Positions 1-5,168 of a DNA stretch of 14,464 bases are shown piece by piece. The position numbers and the translations under genes were made by a program. The stretch comes from Bacteroidales bacterium. Lineage in GTDB: Bacteria; Bacteroidota; Bacteroidia; Bacteroidales; Muribaculaceae. Under the pieces are notes generated by a model. That model was not told the DNA's origin and did not search any database. It saw only the letters and a program-made list of their open reading frames with translations. The stretch is taken from positions 1 through 14,464 of the forward strand of contig JAUNCU010000062.1 in NCBI GenBank assembly GCA_030526455.1, read 5' to 3'. Each line of letters opens with the position of its first letter. Positions within the stretch are counted from its first letter, which is position 1.

Positions 1-244
1 CGCCGTGATTCCACTCCGCTTCGCTCCGTTACATCACGGCTGCATACCTGCCTACGCACATCCAATCCCTCTGGGATTGCGCCGCCTCTTCGTTTCGCTT
101 CTCAATACAGCATTTTTTGCAACGTCTATAATGTTTATCCTCCCAGGATTTTCCACTGAACCTAGTTCACCCCCCTGCTTTTTTCCACACATTCCCCCTT
201 CCCTTTAGGGGAGGGCCGGGGTGAGGCTCCCCCCCCATACACCC
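1..244. other. Gene-free left edge with short palindromes
   Basis: I see no credible coding region here. The stretch contains several short inverted repeats. GCCGTGAT at 2-9 pairs with ATCACGGC at 33-40 across a 23-base loop. CAATCCC at 63-69 pairs perfectly with GGGATTG at 73-79 around a 3-base loop. An 8-bp stem at 196-203/208-215 (CCCTTCCC against GGGGAGGG, one T-G pair) closes a TTTA loop. A run of eight Cs occupies 229-236. These look like intergenic palindromes of repetitive type. Their function is unknown and the gene to the left is outside the window. Confidence 0.5.
196..215. repeat. GC-rich palindrome with TTTA loop
   Basis: An 8-bp stem, 196-203 with 208-215, closes a 4-base TTTA loop. 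It is followed by a G-rich stretch and then eight Cs. It resembles the short palindromes scattered between genes in many Bacteroidetes genomes. There is no T-tract directly after the stem on either strand, so I do not call it a terminator. Confidence 0.4.
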
Positions 245-276
245 AAAAAAGAAAAAGGCTCCAATTTCTTGGAGCC
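245..276 (-). terminator. Intrinsic terminator of tRNA-Tyr
   Basis: A perfect 8-bp stem (GGCTCCAA at 257-264 with TTGGAGCC at 269-276) closes a 4-base loop. On the minus strand it is followed by TTTTTC and then TTTTTT (256-245). It begins 7 bases beyond the 3' end of the leftward tRNA. On the plus strand the stem is also followed by TTTTCT (277-282), so it may work weakly in both directions. Confidence 0.85.
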
Positions 277-283
277 TTTTCTG

Positions 284-366
284 TGGGCAGGGACAGATTC
301 GAACTGCCGAAGCCGTGAGGCAACAGATTTACAGTCTGCCCGTTTTAACCACTTACCTACCTACCC
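284..366 (-). tRNA. tRNA-Tyr (anticodon GUA)
   Basis: Read on the minus strand, the 83-base sequence folds as a type II tRNA. The 7-bp acceptor stem is GGGTAGG with CCTGCCC, including one T-G pair, followed by discriminator A. The anticodon stem is GCAGA/TCTGT around the loop CTGTAAA, giving anticodon GTA, which is tyrosine. A long variable arm (about GCCTCACGGC) is present, as expected for bacterial tRNA-Tyr. The T arm is GGCAG-TTCGAAT-CTGTC. CCA is not encoded, because TGGG at 284 is preceded by CTG rather than TGG. It has its own promoter upstream and a terminator downstream. No second tRNA is adjacent. Confidence 0.95.
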
Positions 367-384
367 TTGCTTATTAAAGCGATG

Positions 385-415
385 CAAAGTTAAGCATTAT
401 TTTTCACATGCGCAA
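385..415 (-). promoter_or_regulatory. Promoter of tRNA-Tyr
   Basis: On the minus strand, TAACTTTG (392-385) matches the Bacteroidetes -7 consensus TAnnTTTG. A TTGC at 415-412 lies exactly 19 bases upstream, in the -33 position. The predicted transcript starts around 378, about 12 bases before the mature tRNA 5' end. The -33 element is a variant of TTTG. Confidence 0.7.
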
Positions 416-462
416 CTTTTTTGTGAAAATATCTACATTTTCGTGCCTAAAGAGGCGATATT

Positions 463-494
463 TTTGCCGCTATCGCCGAAAATGGCTACTTTTG
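463..494 (+). promoter_or_regulatory. Promoter of the DUF4369 lipoprotein gene
   Basis: TTTG at 463-466 and TACTTTTG at 487-494 match the Bacteroidetes -33 and -7 elements with a 20-base spacer. The predicted start of transcription is near 501, leaving a leader of about 19 bases before the ATG at 520. This promoter and the leftward tRNA promoter diverge from one another. Confidence 0.75.
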
Positions 495-519
495 CACTGC
501 AAGAAACAACATTCACAAT

Positions 520-1533
520 ATGAAAAAAAGCATTTTTTACATCATAATTCTCCTAGCCCTGGTGGGCTTTGTGGCCACGAGTTGCAGCCGCAGTTTCAAG
601 ATTGAAGGACGCGTCGAGAACCTGGGCAGCCAGAATGTGCACATGGTGTGGGCCACAGCCGAGGGCGTGAAGGAAGTGCGCTCGGTGGCGAGCAACAATT
701 ATTTCGAGTTTGAGGGCATGAGCCCCGCACCCGCGCTGGTGCTAATATACGACGCGCAAAACCGCATGCTCGCCCACTTCGTGATGGAGGACGGCGACCA
801 TATGCAACTGCGCGGCGACGCCACCGACTTGCTCGGCATAGAGGTGAAGGGCGAAGACGTGAACGAGCGTTGGTACCAGTTCATACAGCAGCACCGCAGC
901 GAATACCAGGACGCCAGCCGCAGCAGCCTCGACGCCGCCATCGAGAAATACGTGAAAGAGAATCCCTCCGACCTCCTCTCTACCCTACTGCTCGTGGCCG
1001 ACTTCAGCCAACTCAACAACCAGCAGAAAATGAAGCAATTGCTCGGCGGCATCGAAGCCGACGCCAAGCCCGAATGGCTCCTGAAAGCCTACCAGCGACT
1101 GGTGGAACGCCGCCCTAAGAGTTCGAGCAAAATAGGGTCGATGCTGCTGATGGAAGACACCGGCGACTTCGCCTCCATCAACACCACCACATCGCGCTCC
1201 ACCCTACTCTACCTGTGGGTGAACAGCACCGCCCACAACGGCGAAATGGCCACGCTCAAGCAGTTGAGCGAAGAAATCGGCGACACCGACCGCCTGCAAA
1301 TCTGCGACATCTACATCGACGCCGACACCGCATCATGGCGCGGCTACACACGCAACGACGGCTCCACCTGGCGCCACTTCTGGGCACCTGAAGGCCCACT
1401 CAACCCACAGTTGCGCAGCCTCAGCATCGCCTCCACCCCACTCTACGTGGTCACCGACTCGCTCGGCAACGTGAAATACAACGGCCCCGACGCCAACGCC
1501 GCCACCAACACAGCCCGCCACCTGGCAAAGTGA
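520..1533 (+). CDS. DUF4369-type lipoprotein, degenerate TlpA-like thioredoxin fold
   Basis: A predicted lipoprotein of 337 residues. The N-terminus (MKKS, then a hydrophobic stretch to residue 17) ends in ATSC, so Cys22 is the likely lipidated residue. Residues about 25-110 (FKIEGRVENL, YFEFEGM, VMEDGD) look like the DUF4369 domain, which in Bacteroidales usually precedes a TlpA/ResA thioredoxin domain. Residues about 225-325 keep that layout: LYLWVNS at 230-236 in the place of FWASW, followed by EM(A)TLKQL, and a cis-proline-like TPLYVVTDSLG with Pro307. The positions of the CxxC are taken by TAHNG (237-241), and the only Cys apart from Cys22 is in the QICDIY strand, away from the active site. 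So it cannot be a normal disulfide reductase; a structural or binding role is more likely. It has its own promoter and no operon partner. Function unknown; the family call rests on motif reading. Confidence 0.8.
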   Translation: MKKSIFYIIILLALVGFVATSCSRSFKIEGRVENLGSQNVHMVWATAEGVKEVRSVASNNYFEFEGMSPAPALVLIYDAQNRMLAHFVMEDGDHMQLRGDATDLLGIEVKGEDVNERWYQFIQQHRSEYQDASRSSLDAAIEKYVKENPSDLLSTLLLVADFSQLNNQQKMKQLLGGIEADAKPEWLLKAYQRLVERRPKSSSKIGSMLLMEDTGDFASINTTTSRSTLLYLWVNSTAHNGEMATLKQLSEEIGDTDRLQICDIYIDADTASWRGYTRNDGSTWRHFWAPEGPLNPQLRSLSIASTPLYVVTDSLGNVKYNGPDANAATNTARHLAK

Positions 1534-1582
1534 ACCTCTTCCCCAAAAAAGCGTTTCAACTGTAGAATAAGGCATAAAAAGA

Positions 1583-1613
1583 TTTGGCAATAAGGAAACA
1601 TTGTGTACCTTTG
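1583..1613 (+). promoter_or_regulatory. Consensus promoter of ATPase A
   Basis: TTTG at 1583-1586, a 19-base spacer and TACCTTTG at 1606-1613 form a perfect Bacteroidetes promoter. Transcription should begin near 1620. This matters for the gene start: the only in-frame NTG codon upstream of the conserved protein, TTG at 1601, lies before the -7 element and would not be in the transcript. The promoter closely resembles that of ATPase C at 10033-10064. Confidence 0.85.
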
Positions 1614-1618
1614 CATTA

Positions 1619-1636
1619 TATAAACCATCATTTATA
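1619..1636 (+). promoter_or_regulatory. Inverted repeat in the ATPase A leader
   Basis: TATAAA (1619-1624), spacer CCATCA, then TTTATA (1631-1636) forms a perfect 6-bp inverted repeat at the predicted transcription start. A similar element (TATAAAT, CCATA, ATTTATA) is in the leader of ATPase C at 10085-10103. It may be an operator or an RNA hairpin; which one cannot be decided from sequence. Confidence 0.45.
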
Positions 1637-1654
1637 AAAATCTCCATTAATATT

Positions 1655-2968
1655 ATTAAATTCTACGACCGCGTAAACGAACTCAAGATCCTTCACAACA
1701 ACGAGAAGCAATCACACGAAAGCGCTGTGTTTATGGTGCTTACTGGGCGACGCCGCGTGGGAAAAACTGCACTCGTCACGAAGGCGCTGGAAGGAAAAGA
1801 ATATGCTTACCTCTTCGTTTCAAAAGTTTCAGAAACCGTTCTTTGCCAAAATTTCCAAAGAGAACTTGAGCAGCAAATCGGCATCAACGTGTATGGCAAC
1901 GTCACGCGATTCAAAGACCTGTTTGAAATCATTATGAAAGAGGCGCAGAATCGCCATCTCAACATCGTGATCGACGAATTCCAGTCGCTATACAAAATAA
2001 ACCCATCAGTTTTTAGCGACATCCAAGACGTTTGGGACCGATACAAGGACAACGCAAAAATCAACTTCATCGCCACCGGAAGCATCCAGACACTGATGAA
2101 ACGCATCTTTGAAGACAAGGCAGAGCCGCTTTACGGACGCCCCACTTCAAAACTCACGCTGCGCCCATTCAAAACATCGACAATAAAAGAAATACTCCAG
2201 GAGGCCAACCACAAGTACACAGCCGAAGACTTACTGTGCCTCTACATGATCACGGGCGGCGTGCCCAAATATATCGAACTTTTCATCGATGCAAAATGCG
2301 TCACAAAGGAGAAAATGCTCAAATATGTTTGCAATCCCGATTCATATTTCCTAAGCGAAGGCAAAGACCTGCTCAATCAAGAATTCAGCATCGAAGCCAA
2401 CACTTATTTCTCTATTCTGCAGGTGATTGCTAGCGGAAAAACAAAACGTAGCGAAATCGACAGCACACTGCAGAAAGACACCGGCACATTTCTTCAGAAC
2501 CTGGATTGCAAATACGAATTGATACAGCGAAACACCCCGCTGCTTGCAAAGCACAACAGCAAAGTGAGCGCATACGAGATCCGAGACAATTTCCTGAAGT
2601 TCTGGTTTCGGTTCATCTGCCCATACCAATCACTGATTGAGCGCCAACTGTTCAACCTACTTTATAGCGGCATCATGAAAAACTACGAGGAGTTTTCTGG
2701 TCGCACGCTCGAACGATATTTCCAAGACATGATTATGGAAACCGAGCAATTCACCCAAGTAGGAAACTGGTGGGACAGAAAAGGACAAAACGAAATCGAC
2801 CTCATTGCCATCAACGAATTCGACAAGACGGGAATTGTGGCAGAGGTAAAGCGCAATCCAAAGAAAATCAATCTTCAAAAATTGGAAGAAAAAATCAAAC
2901 CCCTCTCACAAAAAGGATTTAAAGAATACAAATTGGCCATAAAGACGTTCAGCATGGACGACATGTAA
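1655..2968 (+). CDS. ATPase A: P-loop ATPase with DUF234/nuclease-like C-terminus
   Basis: About 437 residues, of the archaeal-type ATPase_2 plus DUF234 architecture. Numbered from 1655: FYDR near the start, Walker A GRRRVGKT at 31-38, Walker B IVIDEFQSL with Asp107-Glu108, then a sensor-like FIATGS and the family's TGGVPKYIELF motif. A winged-helix-like segment follows (about 245-290). The C-terminus has NEIDL (Glu380, Asp382) and AEVKRN (Glu397, Lys399), the D...ExK pattern of PD-(D/E)XK-type domains. It is likely a soluble NTPase; substrate and role are unknown. The start is the oddity. There is no ATG, GTG or TTG after the promoter and before Walker A, except GTG at 1727, which would remove the N-terminus. 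I placed the start at ATT (1655), where the usual MKFYDR-like beginning would fall; ATT at 1652 is equally possible, and so is loss of the start codon. R1 follows about 50 bases after the stop. Confidence 0.8.
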   Translation: MKFYDRVNELKILHNNEKQSHESAVFMVLTGRRRVGKTALVTKALEGKEYAYLFVSKVSETVLCQNFQRELEQQIGINVYGNVTRFKDLFEIIMKEAQNRHLNIVIDEFQSLYKINPSVFSDIQDVWDRYKDNAKINFIATGSIQTLMKRIFEDKAEPLYGRPTSKLTLRPFKTSTIKEILQEANHKYTAEDLLCLYMITGGVPKYIELFIDAKCVTKEKMLKYVCNPDSYFLSEGKDLLNQEFSIEANTYFSILQVIASGKTKRSEIDSTLQKDTGTFLQNLDCKYELIQRNTPLLAKHNSKVSAYEIRDNFLKFWFRFICPYQSLIERQLFNLLYSGIMKNYEEFSGRTLERYFQDMIMETEQFTQVGNWWDRKGQNEIDLIAINEFDKTGIVAEVKRNPKKINLQKLEEKIKPLSQKGFKEYKLAIKTFSMDDM

Positions 2969-2984
2969 CCACCCTCACCCGCAA

Positions 2985-3085
2985 CCACCACAAAGCAAAA
3001 TTCACCCCCCAAAAACCCCGTTTTTGTGCTTAAACCAGCGGAAACTGCATTTTTTTGCCACTTTCCGCTGGTTTGAGCACAAAAA
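2985..3085. repeat. R1 hairpin repeat, copy 1
   Basis: The core at 3021-3085 is an almost perfect palindrome. The 24-base left arm 3021-3044 begins TTTTTGTGCT, and the right arm 3062-3085 ends AGCACAAAAA. There is one T-G pair and a 17-base loop containing a run of seven Ts. The same 65 bases recur without a change at 4610-4674. About 36 bases to the left (2985-3020) are also similar between the copies, with small differences. This copy begins 16 bases after the stop of ATPase A, and its right arm ends 4 bases before the -7 element of ATPase B. Both strands end the stem with A5, so it lacks the U-tract of an intrinsic terminator. Confidence 0.9.
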
Positions 3086-3089
3086 TTGC

Positions 3090-3097
3090 TATATTTG
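3090..3097 (+). promoter_or_regulatory. -7 element of ATPase B promoter
   Basis: TATATTTG matches TAnnTTTG and lies about 47 bases before the ATG at 3144. At the correct distance upstream lies GCTG (3067-3070) inside the right arm of the R1 hairpin. A TTTG at 3072-3075 is too close (14 bases). The promoter therefore has a weak -33 element and overlaps R1, so the hairpin could influence its use. Confidence 0.55.
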
Positions 3098-3143
3098 CAC
3101 ATCAAATATTAAGAACATCACCCTATCCAAAAACCATCCATCC

Positions 3144-4562
3144 ATGCTCATAGGTAGAGAGAAAGAAAGACAAGTGCTCCTAGACAGCGTGAACGAGGAA
3201 TACTCGCAGTTTATTGCTGTATACGGCCGACGTCGCGTGGGGAAAACCTTCCTCATTCGCGAAACCTTCAACTACACGTTTCACTTCCAATTCACAGGCG
3301 CGGCCAACCTCACCGCCCGTAAACAACTGAGCCGATTCCGACGCGCACTAAAAGAACACGGGCAAACCGACACGCCCGAACTCAAGAACTGGGGCGATGC
3401 TTTCGATGAAATGAAAAGATACCTCAACCAATTGCCCGAGGGGAAAAAGGTGATCTTCTTTGACGAGTTGCCCTGGATGGATGCACCTCGGTCGAGTTTC
3501 CTTTCCGAACTGGAATCGTTCTGGAACGGATGGGCATCGGCACGCAAAGATATCGTGTTTATCGTGTGCGGAAGCAGCACCTCATGGATTGTGAACAAAA
3601 TCATCAAAAACAAGGGTGGATTGCACAACCGGCTGAACCACAAAATTCTACTGCAGCCGTTCACCCTTGCACAATGCGAACTGCTGGCGCAAAGCAGAGG
3701 CCTTGCGATGAGCCGTCAGCAGATTCTTGAAGCCTACATGATTTTCGGAGGTGTGCCCTACTACTGGACGCTGCTTGAAAAAGGCGCAAGTGTGGCCCAA
3801 GAAGTGGACCGCCTGATTTTCTCGCCCGAGGGTGAGATGCACCACGAATTTGACATGCTCTACGCATCCCTCTTCAAGAAACCCGAACCCTACATCAGCG
3901 TAATTGAGCATCTAGCCAAGAAAAACAGGGGCATGACACGCAAGGAACTGATTAGCGAGGGAGGGTTCGACGACAACGGAACGCTCACCAATGTGCTGCG
4001 CGACCTGGAATGGTGCGGATTCATAAGACGATACAACATGATGGGATACAAAAGTAAATGCGATGTGTTTCAGGTGGTTGACCACTACACCATTTTCCAT
4101 CTCGAGTTTGCCCAGGCTCAACGAAAGGCGGCAAACTTCTGGAAAGCAATACTTGGAACACCTAGACACAACACCTGGTGTGGGCTGGCCTTTGAGCGCG
4201 TGTGTCTATGGCACTCCGAGCAAATAAAAAAGAAATTAGGCATAAGCGGCATCCTCTCCAGCGAAAGCGCATGGCGATGCTCGGCATGCGACACCACCGG
4301 CCGACGTGGCGCACAAATCGATTTGCTCATCGACCGAAGCGACGGCATTATCGACATTTGCGAAATGAAATATTCCAACAAAGAATATGCCATCACCCAC
4401 GACTACAGCAAAGAACTCATCAACAAAGCCGAAGCACTCCGCGACGTGACTTCCACAAAAAAAGCCATCCACATAGTGATGGTCACCACCGAGGGCGTGC
4501 TGCACAACCAGTACTGGGGATGCATACAAAACGAGGTGGTGCTCGACGATTTATTTGCTTGA
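3144..4562 (+). CDS. ATPase B: P-loop ATPase with PD-(D/E)XK-like C-terminus
   Basis: 472 residues from the ATG at 3144. That start gives MLIGREKERQ, the usual beginning of the family, and lies downstream of the promoter; an in-frame TTG at 3024 falls inside the R1 hairpin and is rejected. Walker A GRRRVGKT is at 28-35, Walker B VIFFDELPWMD has Asp107-Glu108, and a sensor-like FIVCGSSTSW follows. The sequence HNRLNHKILLQPF and FGGVPYYW are typical of this group. A winged-helix-like region (KNRGMTRKELISEGG) lies in the middle. The C-terminal domain has AQIDLLID (Asp393) and ICEMKYS (Glu407, Lys409), a D...ExK pattern. It resembles ATPase A in plan but is clearly divergent, so this is not a recent tandem duplication. 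Related genes are common in Bacteroidales, often annotated only as ATP-binding proteins. The biological role is not established. R1 copies flank it on both sides. Confidence 0.88.
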   Translation: MLIGREKERQVLLDSVNEEYSQFIAVYGRRRVGKTFLIRETFNYTFHFQFTGAANLTARKQLSRFRRALKEHGQTDTPELKNWGDAFDEMKRYLNQLPEGKKVIFFDELPWMDAPRSSFLSELESFWNGWASARKDIVFIVCGSSTSWIVNKIIKNKGGLHNRLNHKILLQPFTLAQCELLAQSRGLAMSRQQILEAYMIFGGVPYYWTLLEKGASVAQEVDRLIFSPEGEMHHEFDMLYASLFKKPEPYISVIEHLAKKNRGMTRKELISEGGFDDNGTLTNVLRDLEWCGFIRRYNMMGYKSKCDVFQVVDHYTIFHLEFAQAQRKAANFWKAILGTPRHNTWCGLAFERVCLWHSEQIKKKLGISGILSSESAWRCSACDTTGRRGAQIDLLIDRSDGIIDICEMKYSNKEYAITHDYSKELINKAEALRDVTSTKKAIHIVMVTTEGVLHNQYWGCIQNEVVLDDLFA

Positions 4563-4574
4563 AAAATCCGCCCC

Positions 4575-4674
4575 CACCACAAAAACAAAATTCACCCACA
4601 AAAACCCCATTTTTGTGCTTAAACCAGCGGAAACTGCATTTTTTTGCCACTTTCCGCTGGTTTGAGCACAAAAA
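4575..4674. repeat. R1 hairpin repeat, copy 2
   Basis: Bases 4610-4674 are identical to 3021-3085: left arm 4610-4633, 17-base loop 4634-4650, right arm 4651-4674. The left flank (about 4575-4609) resembles the flank of copy 1, with shared blocks CACCACAAA, CAAAATTCACCC and CAAAAACCCC. To the right, the TTTGCA of copy 1's promoter is also present (4684-4689), but the TATA part has become GGGG. So this copy appears to carry a decayed version of the promoter end. It begins shortly after the stop of ATPase B, mirroring copy 1 after ATPase A. Confidence 0.9.
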
Positions 4675-4869
4675 TGGCCGGGGTTTGCAGAGGCAGTGCC
4701 TCTGAACGAAACGCCCGCCTCTCCCCTCGCCCACTCAGCAAATTTCGGCCTAAACGCCTGCCACTTTCACCTCGCCATCGCCCATTTGCAGAGAAATCCC
4801 CGCACCAACCTGTTCGAAAATTCTCAAATAGGGCAAGTCTATAGCAAAAACGCTAGCCAGCCACCAGCC

Positions 4870-4884
4870 GCCGTCGGAGACGGC
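4870..4884. repeat. Hairpin, 6-bp stem
   Basis: GCCGTC pairs perfectly with GACGGC around a GGA loop. It is followed by TTATTA rather than a clean T-tract, so terminator function on the plus strand is doubtful. Confidence 0.5.
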
Positions 4885-4911
4885 TTATTATGGTTAACTC
4901 CATGCAAGCGA

Positions 4912-4932
4912 GTGAATTGCGAAGCAATTCGC
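4912..4932. repeat. Hairpin, 9-bp stem with GAA loop
   Basis: GTGAATTGC pairs with GCAATTCGC (one T-G pair) around a 3-base GAA loop. An outer CAAGC (4905-4909) and GCTTG (4940-4944) could extend the structure. It resembles in size the palindrome at 63-79, another perfect stem with a 3-base loop in a gene-free stretch. Confidence 0.5.
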
Positions 4933-5078
4933 GAGCGCGGCTTGGAGATAGGAAGCCACTAAGGAATGAGCCTCGGAGAGGGTCGGTTATGGTAGCAACC
5001 CTAGTTTTCTCACTTCCACTTTCACCTCACCATCCCGGAGGCGAGGCTATCGTCTCAACTTCTTAACTTCTAAAAAAA

Positions 5079-5109
5079 TTTGTTTCACAAAAAATATTGC
5101 GTACCTTTG
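5079..5109 (+). promoter_or_regulatory. Consensus promoter of the BspA-like gene
   Basis: TTTG at 5079-5082, exactly 19 bases, then TACCTTTG at 5102-5109: a perfect Bacteroidetes promoter. Transcription should start near 5116, leaving a leader of roughly 50 bases before the ATG at 5169. Confidence 0.85.
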
Positions 5110-5168
5110 TGAATCAATGCGTTTTGTATCGCCAGAGCGCTCTTCATTTGAAAAAACAACTTACGATT

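Larger units (their letters stand above)
4761..5034. repeat. Pair of 19-base direct repeats (4761-4779, 5016-5034)
   Basis: CCACTTTCACCTCGCCATC at 4761-4779 recurs as CCACTTTCACCTCACCATC at 5016-5034, 18 of 19 bases identical. The 236 bases between them contain the two hairpins described separately. This could be a target duplication or a relic of a recombination event; no mobile gene lies between the copies. Confidence 0.4.
4675..5078. other. Gene-free stretch with small palindromes
   Basis: The whole gap between ATPase B and the BspA-like gene is 606 bases. Between R1 copy 2 and the next promoter I see no open frame with recognisable protein content. It does hold structure. GAGGCAGTGCCTC (4691-4703) is a palindrome. 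GCCGTC-GGA-GACGGC is at 4870-4884. GTGAATTGC-GAA-GCAATTCGC is at 4912-4932. A 19-base direct repeat with one mismatch occurs at 4761-4779 and 5016-5034. It may be the eroded remains of an earlier insertion or a repeat-rich spacer. Confidence 0.5.

Noticed and set aside
284..366. tRNA-Tyr as an integration site for a mobile element
   Set aside because: No partial copy of the tRNA 3' end and no integrase gene occur in the window.
1..523. Small open frames left of the lipoprotein gene, including one across the tRNA
   Set aside because: No signal, motif or promoter supports them, and one crosses the tRNA-Tyr on the opposite strand.
3021..3085. R1 hairpin as an intrinsic terminator of ATPase A
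   Set aside because: The 3' arm ends in A5 on either strand, so no U-tract follows the stem; the T run is in the loop. Rho-dependent or RNA-processing roles remain possible.
3072..3097. TTTG at 3072-3075 as the -33 element of ATPase B
   Set aside because: It is only 14 bases from the -7 element, whereas other promoters here have 19-21.
3024..3143. Upstream TTG start of ATPase B that adds 40 residues
   Set aside because: The added segment is encoded inside the R1 hairpin and the promoter; the same peptide sequence appears after copy 2 in an unrelated frame, so it is a by-product of the repeat.
4202..4705. A 167-codon plus-strand frame over the end of ATPase B
   Set aside because: It is in another frame of the ATPase B nuclease-like domain, rich in Arg and His as shadow frames of GC-rich genes often are, and runs into R1.
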